A stretch of DNA of 59,512 nucleotides from Burkholderia dolosa (GTDB lineage: Bacteria; Pseudomonadota; Gammaproteobacteria; Burkholderiales; Burkholderiaceae): NCBI RefSeq assembly GCF_902499135.1, contig NZ_CABVPR010000038.1, positions 1 through 59,512 of the forward strand, given 5' to 3'. The notes beneath the pieces are model-generated. The model made no database searches, had not been told where the DNA came from, and saw only the letters and a program-made list of their open reading frames with translations. Shown one piece after another: positions 1 through 9,246 of this stretch. Position 1 is the stretch's first letter, and each line of letters starts with the position of its first letter. The position numbers and the translations under genes are program-made.

Positions 1-754
1 CGCCGGCCGGCCGCGCGGTAATGAGCTGCACGTAGCCGTCGAGCGACGCGCACGCATGCTCCGCGTGCATGTCGCGCAGGATCCGGCACGCGCGGTCGGC
101 GACCTTCGCGGGCGCGGCATTGGGCGCCCGCACGAGCGCGGCCGCGATCGCCGCTTCGCGCGCGTCGAGCCCCGACGGCGCCTTGCCGAACAGCACCTGC
201 GACAGCGCGGCGAGGCCGACCGTCTCGCCGCGGAACGGCACGAGATTCAGGTAGGCCTCGAGAATCTGATCCTTGCGCCAGCCGCGTTCGAGCAGCAGTG
301 CGTTCATCGCCTGCGTGGCCTTCTGCGGCAGCGAGCGCTGTCCCGAGCGGCGCGGCGAATCGCCGAGCAGCCCGGCGAGCTGCATCGTCACGGTCGATGC
401 GCCGCGCGTGCGCGCGTTCCACAGGTTGCCCCACGCGGCGCCCGCGATGCCGCGCCAGTCGACGCCGCTGTGCTCGTAGAAGCGCTTGTCTTCCGACACG
501 ACGATTGCCTCGCGCAATGCCGGCGACACGTCCGCGAGCGACACCCAGTCGCCGCGCCGCTCGGTGAGATCGACGCGCGTGCGCTGCAGCGGCGTGCCGT
601 CGCGCGCGAGCAGCACCCAGTCCGAACTGCGCCAGTGGCCGCGCACGTCGTCGTAGCTCGGCAGCGCGTGCGCGACCGCCGGCGCGGCGAGTACGACGGC
701 GACGAACAGGCGGCCGGCGAAACGCGCCGGCCGCCGCAACGTGACGGCGATCAT
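1..754 (-). CDS. pbpC: Penicillin-binding protein 1C, 5' part (cut by window edge)
   Basis: Periplasmic peptidoglycan glycosyltransferase/transpeptidase; only about the first 250 residues lie in the window. I read it directly from the minus strand. It starts with ATG at 754, seven bases after the alpha-2-macroglobulin stop, followed by an arginine-rich segment and a hydrophobic signal or anchor (about residues 12-30). The GT51 motifs are present: SEDKRFYEHSGVD, with the catalytic Glu, and RGASTVTMQLAGLL, the form typical of PBP1C rather than the GGSTITQQ of PBP1A/B. The open frame runs off the left end, so the transpeptidase domain is not visible. Pairing of pbpC with a thioester-containing bacterial alpha-2-macroglobulin is a known conserved arrangement, thought to couple wall repair with protease trapping. 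The tight spacing indicates one operon. Confidence 0.93.
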   Translation of the reverse strand, partial: MIAVTLRRPARFAGRLFVAVVLAAPAVAHALPSYDDVRGHWRSSDWVLLARDGTPLQRTRVDLTERRGDWVSLADVSPALREAIVVSEDKRFYEHSGVDWRGIAGAAWGNLWNARTRGASTVTMQLAGLLGDSPRRSGQRSLPQKATQAMNALLLERGWRKDQILEAYLNLVPFRGETVGLAALSQVLFGKAPSGLDAREAAIAAALVRAPNAAPAKVADRACRILRDMHAEHACASLDGYVQLITARPAG

Positions 755-761
755 CGCGCGT

Positions 762-3700
762 TCACGACTTGCCCGCATCGGCCGGCTTCACGGTCATCGG
801 CGGGTTCGGCCACAGTCCGTAGACCGACGGCGCATACAGCGCTTCGACGCGCGTCGGCGGCAGCCCGAACGTGCCGACGTTGTTCAGCCGCACCGTGTAC
901 TCGATCGAGAATTTGCCCTTCGGCACGTAGTCGTAGTACGCGCGATAGCCGTCGAAGTCGCGTTCGACGAACGTGGGCCACGTGCCGTCCGGCGCCTTCT
1001 CGCCCTGCGTCGCGACTTCGGAATCGCGGCCGAGGCCCGAGCCGAGGATCGTCGCGCCGGCCGGCACCGGATCGTTGACGACGACCCACGTCATGTCGCT
1101 CTGCGCGTCGATGTCGAGATGCACGCGCACGACGTCGCCGCGCGTGAGCACGCCGCTGACGGCCGGCGACACCGGCGTGACGGTCTTCGTGATCCGGTAG
1201 CCGGCCGCGAACGGTGCGCGCAGCGGCACGGCCGCGAGGCTTTCGACGGTCGCCCACGGCCGGCCGGTGCCGTCCTGCGTGACGGACAGCGTGGCCGGCG
1301 CCTGCGACGCGCGCGGCCACGGCAGCATCACGCTGCGCGCGGCGGCGGCGCGCGTCGCGGGCGTTGCCGATGCGGCCGACGCCGGCGGCGCTTCGGCCGC
1401 TGCCGCCGGCTGCGACCACGAAATCGTCCGCTCGACGCCGCCGAGCGCGATCTTCGTCGTGCCGGCGACCGGCGCGCTCTCGTACGTGCGCGAGAAGCGC
1501 TCGACGGCCAGCAGGCCGAGCGCGTTCGACGTGGTGGTTTGCCATGCGCCCTGGCGTTGCAGCGCGAGCAGGCCCGCCGTCACGCGCGGCATCTCGTCCT
1601 TCCATGCCGGATCGCCGGCGAATTCGAGCGCGAGCCGTGCGGCATTGGTCTCGTTGCTCGTCATCAGCCACCACAGATCGTCGTCGCGCGCGGTCGAGAA
1701 CACCAGCTGCGTGCCCTGGTACGTGAGGCGCGCACGCAGGATCTGCTCGACCTGCGCGCGTTTCTCGTCGCGCTGCGGAATGTCCTTCACGCGCGTGAGG
1801 ATCGCGTGATAGTCGATCACCGCCGACGTCGGCCACTGGTTCGGCGCGATCTCGATCGATCCGAGCATGCGGCCCTGTGCGGCGCCGTAGCGCGACAGCG
1901 CTTCGATCGCGGCGAGCTTGCGCAGGTCGCGGTCCTGGCGCGGCGCCCACGCGTTGCGCTCGATACGGCCGTCGACGAAGCGCGCGAGCCCGGCTTCGAG
2001 CTGCGTGCGCAGGTCTTCCGGCAGCGCGAAGCGCGGATCGAGCCGGCTCGCCTCGTCGGCGACCACGAGCAGGTACGACGACAGCGTCGGGCTGCCCGCA
2101 TGCGACTCGTCGGACGACGGCGGGAAGTAGCTCGCGAGCCCGTCGCTGTCGAGGTAGACGGGCATGCGCGCGATCAGCGCCTGCCATTGCGCGGGATCGC
2201 GCAGCCCGATCGCCCGCGACGTCTGCTGCTCGAGGCAGCGGTACGGATAGCGTTCGAACCAGCGGCGCACGCCGGGCAGCCCGTCCGCGAGCTTCGACTG
2301 CAGCGACACGGCGATGCCGCCGCGCGGCGTGCCCTGCGCGTTGTTCGCCGCGCCGGCCGGCGCGGCGACGGGCACCGTCAGCGTGCCGTCGACCTGCGCG
2401 AGCGTCGCCTGCTGCACGGTCACCGGCAGCGCGGGCACGACCTTCTGCGCGACGGCCAGTGCATCGGACGCGCGCTTGCCGCCTTGCTCGGCCGCTTCGA
2501 TCCGCCAGTTCAGCGCGCCGGCCGCATCGAGCGACTGCTCGGGCACGGTGATCGTCCATGCGACTTCGGCGGCGGCGTTCGCTGCGAGCGACACGGTTTG
2601 CGGCGCGACGTCGATGCCCGTGACGTGCGGCGTGACGACGACCTGCATCGCGCGCTCGGTCGTGTTGCGCAACGTGACCTGCGCGCGGAACGCGTCGCCT
2701 TCGCGTACGAGCGGCGGCAGGCCCGAGATCAGCTGCAGGTCCTGCGTGCTGCGGATCGACGTGCTGCCGGTGCCGAAGCGGTCGGGGCCGACCGCCGCGA
2801 TCGCGACGATCCTGAAGCGCGTGAGCGCGTCGTTCAGCGGCACGTCGACGGTCGCGCTGCCGTTCGCATCGAGCGTCACGCGCGGATTCCACAGCAGCAG
2901 CGTGTCGAACAGCTCGCGCGTCGGCGCGCTGCCGCCGCCGCCGCCCGCGGGCACCGCCTTGCGGCCGAAGTGGCGGCGGCCGACGATTTCCATCTGCGCG
3001 GTGGCCGTCTCGACGCCGTACGCGCGCCGGCGCAGCATCGCGTCGAGCAGGTCCCAGCTGTCGTTCGGCATCAATTCGAGCAGCGCCTCGTCGACGGCCG
3101 CGATCGCGATCTGCGTGCCGGCCGGCGCGGGCTGACCGTTCGGCAGCGTGACCTTCACGTGCGCCCGCGCGTTGCTGCGCACCGTGTAGCGCGTCGCGTC
3201 CGTGGTCACGGTCACGCCGAGCCGATGGACGCCCGTGCCGACCTTGATCTCGCCGAGTCCGTAGCGGAACGCGGGCTTCGACAGATCGACGAACGCGGTC
3301 GGCGCTTCGTAGTGACGGCCTTCGCGCCAGAACGCGCGCGCCCATTCGACCGGCGCCTTCCAGCCCCACGTGAAGAACGAGTACCACGGCACTTCGCGGA
3401 TCCGGCCGCGCAGCGCGAGCACCGACACGTATACGTTCGGCCCCCAGCTTTCGCCGACCTTCAGGTCGACGGTCGGGTTCTTGCCGTTCAGTTCGACGAC
3501 GTGCGTCTCCATCACGCCGCCGCGTTCCACCGCGACGAGCGCGGTCGCGTAGCGGAACGGCATGCGCACCTGGAAGCGCGCCGTGTCGCCCGGCTCGTAC
3601 GCGGTTTTCTCGGGAATCACGTCGATGCGGTCGGTGTTGTCGCCGCCGAACCAGAGCTCGTCTTCGCGCGTGACCCAGATCGACGTCGACGCGTTCGACG

Positions 3701-6700
3701 TGCGGCCGTCGCCGTCCTTTGCGACCGCGATGAGCTGAATGTTGCCGGCCTGCTCGAGCGTCGCGTCGCACGCCATGCGGCCCTTGTCGTCGGTCTTGCC
3801 CGAGCACAGCACGCCGAGATCGCGCGTGTCGCTCTTGTTGTCGTACGCGTAGAAGCCGCCGACCATCCGCTTGCGCGACGACGTCGTCACGTGCGCGACG
3901 CCCTTGATCTCGATCGGCACCGACGCGCGCGGCTTGCCCTGCAGGTCGACCGCGAGCGCCTGCACCGGCACGCGCTGGCCGACCGACACCCAGCGGCCGG
4001 CCTTGATGCCGGCGACGACCGCCGCAGGCCACAGGATCGTGTCGCCGCGGATCGTCTGCACTTCGCCGTTCGGGTCCGCGAACGTCGCTTCGAGCGCGAG
4101 GCGCTTCGGCGCATCGACGGCGGGCAGGCCCTTCAGCGTGACCGAGCCGGCGCCGTTGCGGTCGAGCGTCAGCGGCAGCTTGTCGGCGATCAGTTTCGTC
4201 GCGTCCGGATCGCTGCCGGCGGACGAGCCGGTGTCACTGTCCTGCGCGTCGTCGTCAGCCATGCCGTCGTTCGCGTCGGCGCGATACGGCGCGAAACTGA
4301 AATCCTCGAAGCGATCGGCGAACGGCGGCGATGCCCACTTCATCAGCGCCGACACCTGCACCGGCAGGTTCGATGCACCGCCGCCCGACACGTAGTCGAT
4401 CTGCACCGCGAGCGGCGCTTCCTTCGCGGCGACGAGCGGGCTCTTCTGCGCGTCGCGCACGCCGATCGACCCCTTCAGCACCGGCAGCCGGAACGCTTCG
4501 ACGCGGAAGCTGCCGCTGTAGTAGCTGGCCGTCGGCGCATCGTCCGGGCCGCCTTCGAGCTCGACGCTGTACTCGCCGAGCTTCGCGGCGGGCGGCAGCG
4601 TGAACTGCGTGTCCGCGCTATGGTCGGCGGCCCACGTGAGCGGCAGCTTGTACGTTTGGCCCGTGCCGAGATGGCGGATCGTCGCGCGCGTCGGATATTG
4701 CGACGGGAACGCGAGGCTCTGCAGCGTCTCGGTGCGCACGAAGTGCTTCATCGACACGGTTTCGCCCGCACGTAGCAGCGTGCGGTCGAACACCGTATGT
4801 GCGCGCACGGTCGGCGCGCTGTCGGTGTCGGTCGGCACGTTGAAGCGCCACGCTTCGATGCCGCGGTTCCAGCTCGAGCTGACGAACGCCATGTCCGGGC
4901 CGGTCTTCGGATCGTCGACGCGCGCCGACACGAAGTAGTCGTCGAAGCGCTGCGGCCAGCTGCATTTGCGCTTCGGCTCGAACGGTCCGTCGATCTTCAG
5001 CAGCCCCTGCGCGTCGGTCTTGCCGGCCGCGATCTCGTCGCCGTTGCAGTCGGACACGCGGATCTGCGCGTTCGGCACCGGCTTGCCCTTGTCGAGCGTC
5101 GTGACCCACACGAGGTTGTTTTCGCGGCCTTGCTTCAGGTGCACGCCGAGGTTCGTGACGAGCACCGCGGTGCGCACGTACATGCTCGACGGCTTCGCGA
5201 GCAGCGAGCGGCCGAGCGCCGGCGACGCGAGTTCGAGCACGTAGAAGCCGGGCTTCTCGATCGGCACGCCGACGACCTCGAACGGGCGCAGCGTCTTCGG
5301 GTCCGCCTTCGGCAGCGCCAGCGTCTGCGCGCCCGGCTCGCCGGTCAGCAGCGACAGCGAACGAACGTCGATGCGGCGATCTTTCGGCGCCGGCATCTTC
5401 TGGCCGGCCTCGAGCGGCACGTAGACCGGATGCTGGCCCTTGCGCGTCAGCAGGCCGGGAATCTGCTCGTCGATCGAGCCTGCGGTCATCGACCAGTTGT
5501 CGAAGCGCTCGACCGTGCGCATCCATTCGCGGATCGCAGTGTCGTTCTCGACCTTCAGGTTCGAGAATTGGGCGCCGCCCGCGTTCAGGCCCGCGACGTG
5601 CAGATCGGCTTCGACGTTGCGCAGCGTGACCGGCACGAGCGCCGGCGTATCGGGTTCGGCAAAGCGTTCGACGATCCCGAACGTGCCCGACGAGAACTTC
5701 GCGAGCGGCGGCATCGGCGCGGTGCGGGTCGACAGCGGGAACAGGTCGGCGTTGGCGAGCGGGCGGTCCGTCACGTCGCGCAGGCCGGACGGCAGCTCGA
5801 TCGTCAGCGCGGCGTCGGCGGGCAGCGGCGGACGGAACGTGACGGTCGTCGTTTCGTCGCTGCGGTCGTCGGCCGCGAAGGTCGGCGAAAGCGAACCGTC
5901 AGGACCGCGCAGCTTGATCGCTTCCGCGTTCTTGCGCGAGATCGGTGCGTTGAACGACAGCGTGAGCGGGCGCAGCGGCGTGCACGGTGCCTTCGCGTTC
6001 TCGCGTTCGCACGAGAAGCTTGCAGCGAACGGCGCGCGCACCGTGAAGTCGAAGCGCCGCTCGGTGTCGTTCGCGATGCCGCTCGGGCTCGCGACGCCCT
6101 TGCCGTACACCAGCTGCATCTTCGCGCCGGCCGGCAGCGCCTGCGCGCACGACAGCGTCAGCACGCGCGCGGCGTCCTTCTTCAGCCCGAAGTGATCGAG
6201 CAGCGCGGTGCGCGTCGCGTCGTCGGCGGCGGTGACCGGGATCCGGTTGCCGATGCCGGCCGCTTCGCACCAGATGTTCGCGAGCGCCGAGCGCGGCTCG
6301 GCCGGCCCGTTCAGCTTCAGCACGAACACCTGCCGCTCTTCGATCTCGCGCGCGCCGGGGCGCACGGTCACCGGGAACGGGCCGCCCGTTTGAAACGTGA
6401 AACGGCGCGGGCCGGCGAGCGCATTGCCGGCGACCGAGCGCAGCGTGTCGTTGAGCGCGAGCGAGCAGCGCACGCCGGGCGGCAGATCGTTCTCGAAATC
6501 GTAAACCCACGTCTTTTCGTCGAGCCAGCGGCCCTGACCGCGTGCCGCCGCGGCATCGGTACAGGTCATGCGCGCGGGATTCGGCGCGGATGCCGAACCG
6601 AATGCGACCATCGGCTCGTCGAATTTGACGACGGCTTGACGCACTTCGGTCACCGTGCCTTGCGGCGACACGCTGACGGTGCGTGCGGCGCCCGCGTGCA

Positions 6701-6818
6701 GCGACAGCGCCACGGCCGCCGCCAGCGCAATGCCGGCGCCGGCGCGCGACAGCAGCCGTGCGGTGCGATGCGTGCGGTTCGCTTTGTCGTGTTTGTTGTG
6801 ATTGTCGTGTTGCTTCAT
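762..6818 (-). CDS. Alpha-2-macroglobulin family protein (YfhM-like, thioester type)
   Basis: Large periplasmic protease-trapping protein of about 2018 residues. I choose the ATG at 6818, giving a protein that begins MKQHDNHN, because a GAGGG ribosome site lies just upstream; an in-frame ATG 14 codons earlier at 6860 has no such site. A basic stretch and a hydrophobic segment (about residues 20-45) form a signal peptide ending near AGA. There is no lipobox cysteine, unlike the E. coli lipoprotein form. The thioester motif CLEQ is at about residue 1528 (codon starting at 2237), inside the conserved context RCLEQQTSRAIGL. This marks the thioester class that is normally linked to pbpC, and pbpC does follow 7 bp downstream. 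Length fits the family. A long plus-strand frame across this region is an antisense artefact of high GC. Confidence 0.95.
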   Translation of the reverse strand: MKQHDNHNKHDKANRTHRTARLLSRAGAGIALAAAVALSLHAGAARTVSVSPQGTVTEVRQAVVKFDEPMVAFGSASAPNPARMTCTDAAAARGQGRWLDEKTWVYDFENDLPPGVRCSLALNDTLRSVAGNALAGPRRFTFQTGGPFPVTVRPGAREIEERQVFVLKLNGPAEPRSALANIWCEAAGIGNRIPVTAADDATRTALLDHFGLKKDAARVLTLSCAQALPAGAKMQLVYGKGVASPSGIANDTERRFDFTVRAPFAASFSCERENAKAPCTPLRPLTLSFNAPISRKNAEAIKLRGPDGSLSPTFAADDRSDETTTVTFRPPLPADAALTIELPSGLRDVTDRPLANADLFPLSTRTAPMPPLAKFSSGTFGIVERFAEPDTPALVPVTLRNVEADLHVAGLNAGGAQFSNLKVENDTAIREWMRTVERFDNWSMTAGSIDEQIPGLLTRKGQHPVYVPLEAGQKMPAPKDRRIDVRSLSLLTGEPGAQTLALPKADPKTLRPFEVVGVPIEKPGFYVLELASPALGRSLLAKPSSMYVRTAVLVTNLGVHLKQGRENNLVWVTTLDKGKPVPNAQIRVSDCNGDEIAAGKTDAQGLLKIDGPFEPKRKCSWPQRFDDYFVSARVDDPKTGPDMAFVSSSWNRGIEAWRFNVPTDTDSAPTVRAHTVFDRTLLRAGETVSMKHFVRTETLQSLAFPSQYPTRATIRHLGTGQTYKLPLTWAADHSADTQFTLPPAAKLGEYSVELEGGPDDAPTASYYSGSFRVEAFRLPVLKGSIGVRDAQKSPLVAAKEAPLAVQIDYVSGGGASNLPVQVSALMKWASPPFADRFEDFSFAPYRADANDGMADDDAQDSDTGSSAGSDPDATKLIADKLPLTLDRNGAGSVTLKGLPAVDAPKRLALEATFADPNGEVQTIRGDTILWPAAVVAGIKAGRWVSVGQRVPVQALAVDLQGKPRASVPIEIKGVAHVTTSSRKRMVGGFYAYDNKSDTRDLGVLCSGKTDDKGRMACDATLEQAGNIQLIAVAKDGDGRTSNASTSIWVTREDELWFGGDNTDRIDVIPEKTAYEPGDTARFQVRMPFRYATALVAVERGGVMETHVVELNGKNPTVDLKVGESWGPNVYVSVLALRGRIREVPWYSFFTWGWKAPVEWARAFWREGRHYEAPTAFVDLSKPAFRYGLGEIKVGTGVHRLGVTVTTDATRYTVRSNARAHVKVTLPNGQPAPAGTQIAIAAVDEALLELMPNDSWDLLDAMLRRRAYGVETATAQMEIVGRRHFGRKAVPAGGGGGSAPTRELFDTLLLWNPRVTLDANGSATVDVPLNDALTRFRIVAIAAVGPDRFGTGSTSIRSTQDLQLISGLPPLVREGDAFRAQVTLRNTTERAMQVVVTPHVTGIDVAPQTVSLAANAAAEVAWTITVPEQSLDAAGALNWRIEAAEQGGKRASDALAVAQKVVPALPVTVQQATLAQVDGTLTVPVAAPAGAANNAQGTPRGGIAVSLQSKLADGLPGVRRWFERYPYRCLEQQTSRAIGLRDPAQWQALIARMPVYLDSDGLASYFPPSSDESHAGSPTLSSYLLVVADEASRLDPRFALPEDLRTQLEAGLARFVDGRIERNAWAPRQDRDLRKLAAIEALSRYGAAQGRMLGSIEIAPNQWPTSAVIDYHAILTRVKDIPQRDEKRAQVEQILRARLTYQGTQLVFSTARDDDLWWLMTSNETNAARLALEFAGDPAWKDEMPRVTAGLLALQRQGAWQTTTSNALGLLAVERFSRTYESAPVAGTTKIALGGVERTISWSQPAAAAEAPPASAASATPATRAAAARSVMLPWPRASQAPATLSVTQDGTGRPWATVESLAAVPLRAPFAAGYRITKTVTPVSPAVSGVLTRGDVVRVHLDIDAQSDMTWVVVNDPVPAGATILGSGLGRDSEVATQGEKAPDGTWPTFVERDFDGYRAYYDYVPKGKFSIEYTVRLNNVGTFGLPPTRVEALYAPSVYGLWPNPPMTVKPADAGKS

Positions 6819-7121
6819 CGCTCGATTGCCCTCGGAGGGAAGCTTTCTGTTTGATTGCACGCGATTCTAACCGACGGTCATGACCGTGGAACGCGGCATG
6901 CTTCGCGTCGCCGACGTGCGTCATCGACGATCCGGACACCGCGTTGTCGCTTCGGCGATACAAAAATGCGGCGAATTTCGATTGTCGCGGATCGCGGAAC
7001 ATTTCATGGACTATAAAAAGATTGTTCGATCCGGCCTGAGCGCGTACATTTCAGGTCCGCGCTAACGTTTGCGAAATATCAAGCGTGGTTTTCCCGAATC
7101 CGGTGTTCGAGAGAAGGAAAC
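6819..7121. other. Intergenic region between divergent a2M and glucose dehydrogenase genes
   Basis: About 300 bp with no supportable gene. It is locally AT-richer (about 6955-7080), as expected for promoters of the divergent units, and contains a TATAAA at 7012-7017 on the plus strand. I found no convincing -35 at a normal distance. An AAGGA ribosome site lies just before the ATG at 7122. Confidence 0.5.
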
Positions 7122-7625
7122 ATGCACAACGACAACACTCCCCATTCGCGTCGCGACGACGCAGCCGCATCGGGCATCACGCGGCGTCAATGGCTGCAGG
7201 GCGCACTGGCGCTGACGGCGGCGGGCCTCACGGGTTCGCTGGCGTTGCGGGCCCTGGCCGATGATCCCGGCACGGCGCCGCTCGATACGTTCATGACGCT
7301 ATCCGAGGCGCTGACCGGCAAGAAAGGACTGAGCCGCGTGGTCGGCGAGCGCTTCCTGCAGGCACTGCAGAAGGGCTCGTTCAAGACCGCGGACAGCCTC
7401 CCGCAACTCGCCGGCGCGCTGTCGTCCGGCTCGCTGAATCCCGATCAGGAAGCGCTCGCGCTGAAGATTCTCGAGGCGTGGTATCTCGGCATCGTCGACA
7501 ACGTCGTGATCACGTACGAAGAGGCGCTGATGTTCAGCGTCGTGTCCGATACGCTCGTGATCCGTTCGTATTGCCCCAACAAACCCGGCTTCTGGGCCGA
7601 AAAACCGATCGAGAGGCAAGCCTGA
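7122..7625 (+). CDS. FAD-dependent glucose dehydrogenase, gamma (small, Tat-exported) subunit
   Basis: Small subunit (167 aa) of the membrane-bound FAD glucose dehydrogenase complex, a relative of the sorbitol dehydrogenase small subunit family. The N-terminus carries a Tat signal: RRQW at about residues 26-29, then a hydrophobic stretch ending at ALA near residue 46. In this enzyme class the catalytic subunit has no export signal of its own and travels out with the folded small subunit. The start has a good AAGGA site 5-8 bases upstream. The stop overlaps the next start (TGATG at 7623-7627), so the two are translationally coupled. It lacks cofactor motifs, consistent with a chaperone or hitch-hiker role. 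Promoter not identified. Confidence 0.93.
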   Translation: MHNDNTPHSRRDDAAASGITRRQWLQGALALTAAGLTGSLALRALADDPGTAPLDTFMTLSEALTGKKGLSRVVGERFLQALQKGSFKTADSLPQLAGALSSGSLNPDQEALALKILEAWYLGIVDNVVITYEEALMFSVVSDTLVIRSYCPNKPGFWAEKPIERQA

Positions 7626-9244
7626 TGGCCGATACCGATACGCAAAAGGCCGACGTCGTCGTCGTCGGATCGGGTGTCGCGGGCGCGATCGTCGCACACC
7701 AGCTCGCGATGGCCGGCAAGGCGGTGATCCTGCTGGAAGCCGGCCCGCGCATGCCGCGCTGGGAAATCGTCGAGCGCTTCCGCAACCAGCCCGACAAGAC
7801 GGACTTCATGGCGCCGTACCCGTCGAGCCCGTGGGCGCCGCATCCCGAATACGGGCCGCCGAACGACTACCTGATCCTGAAGGGCGAGCACAAGTTCAAC
7901 TCGCAGTACATTCGCGCGGTGGGCGGCACGACGTGGCACTGGGCCGCGTCCGCGTGGCGCTTCATTCCGAACGACTTCAAGATGAAGAGCGTGTACGGCG
8001 TCGGCCGCGACTGGCCGATCCAGTACGACGATCTCGAACCGTACTATCAGCGCGCCGAGGAAGAGCTCGGCGTGTGGGGCCCGGGCCCCGAGGAAGACCT
8101 GTACTCGCCGCGCAAGCAGCCGTACCCGATGCCGCCGCTGCCGCTGTCGTTCAACGAGCAGACGATCAAGACCGCGCTCAACAACTACGATCCGAAGTTC
8201 CACGTGGTGACCGAGCCCGTCGCGCGCAACAGCCGCCCGTACGACGGCCGGCCGACCTGTTGCGGGAACAACAATTGCATGCCGATCTGTCCGATCGGCG
8301 CGATGTACAACGGGATCGTGCACGTCGAGAAGGCCGAGCGCGCCGGCGCCAAGCTGATCGAGAACGCGGTGGTGTACAAGCTCGAGACCGGGCCGGACAA
8401 GCGTATCGCCGCGGCGATCTACAAGGACAAGACCGGCGCCGATCATCGCGTCGAAGGCAAGTACTTCGTGCTCGCCGCGAACGGCATCGAGACGCCGAAG
8501 ATCCTGCTGATGTCGGCGAACCGCGATTTCCCGAACGGCGTCGCGAACAGCTCCGACATGGTCGGCCGCAACCTGATGGACCATCCGGGCACCGGCGTGT
8601 CGTTCTATGCGGACGAAAAGCTGTGGCCGGGCCGCGGCCCGCAGGAGATGACGTCGCTGATCGGTTTCCGCGACGGTCCGTTCCGCGCGACCGAGGCCGC
8701 GAAGAAGATCCACCTGTCGAACCTGTCGCGCGTCGACCAGGAGACGCAGAAGATCTTCAAGGCCGGCAAGCTGATGAAGCCGGAGGAGCTCGATGCGCAG
8801 ATCCGCGACCGCTCCGCGCGCTACGTGCAGTTCGACTGCTTCCACGAAATCCTGCCGCAACCCGAGAACCGCATCGTGCCGAGCAAGACGGCCACCGACG
8901 CGATCGGCATTCCGCGCCCCGAGATCACGTATGCGATCGACGACTACGTGAAGCGCGGCGCCGCGCATACGCGCGAAGTGTATGCGACGGCCGCGAAGGT
9001 GCTCGGCGGCACGGACGTCGTGTTCAACGACGAGTTCGCGCCGAACAACCACATCACGGGTTCGACGATCATGGGCGCCGACGCGCGCGATTCGGTCGTC
9101 GACAAGGACTGCCGCACGTTCGACCATCCGAACCTGTTCATCTCGAGCAGCGCGACGATGCCGACCGTCGGTACGGTAAACGTGACGCTGACGATCGCCG
9201 CGCTCGCGCTGCGGATGTCGGACACGCTGAAGAAGGAAGTCTGA
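7625..9244 (+). CDS. FAD-dependent glucose dehydrogenase, alpha (catalytic GMC) subunit
   Basis: Oxidises glucose and related aldoses at C1 in the periplasm, passing electrons from FAD through a 3Fe-4S cluster to the cytochrome c subunit. The protein has 539 aa. The FAD-binding Rossmann motif is G15-x-G17-x-x-G20. A cysteine cluster TCCGNNNCMPIC (C212, C213, C218, C222) holds the iron-sulfur ligands known for the B. cepacia enzyme. His476, in NNHITGS, and Asn519, in GTVN, are the GMC active-site pair. From memory the sequence is nearly identical to the characterised B. cepacia enzyme, which is why I call it glucose dehydrogenase rather than gluconate or sorbitol dehydrogenase. There is no signal peptide, and export with the gamma subunit is expected. 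The ATG overlaps the upstream stop, and a longer upstream frame is not the start. Confidence 0.95.
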   Translation: MADTDTQKADVVVVGSGVAGAIVAHQLAMAGKAVILLEAGPRMPRWEIVERFRNQPDKTDFMAPYPSSPWAPHPEYGPPNDYLILKGEHKFNSQYIRAVGGTTWHWAASAWRFIPNDFKMKSVYGVGRDWPIQYDDLEPYYQRAEEELGVWGPGPEEDLYSPRKQPYPMPPLPLSFNEQTIKTALNNYDPKFHVVTEPVARNSRPYDGRPTCCGNNNCMPICPIGAMYNGIVHVEKAERAGAKLIENAVVYKLETGPDKRIAAAIYKDKTGADHRVEGKYFVLAANGIETPKILLMSANRDFPNGVANSSDMVGRNLMDHPGTGVSFYADEKLWPGRGPQEMTSLIGFRDGPFRATEAAKKIHLSNLSRVDQETQKIFKAGKLMKPEELDAQIRDRSARYVQFDCFHEILPQPENRIVPSKTATDAIGIPRPEITYAIDDYVKRGAAHTREVYATAAKVLGGTDVVFNDEFAPNNHITGSTIMGADARDSVVDKDCRTFDHPNLFISSSATMPTVGTVNVTLTIAALALRMSDTLKKEV

Positions 9245-9246
9245 CC

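Noticed and set aside
741-4775. Very long plus-strand open frame (1344 codons) opposite the alpha-2-macroglobulin gene
   Set aside because: Arg/His-rich composition with no domain; it is the antisense shadow of a high-GC gene with a strong third-position bias.
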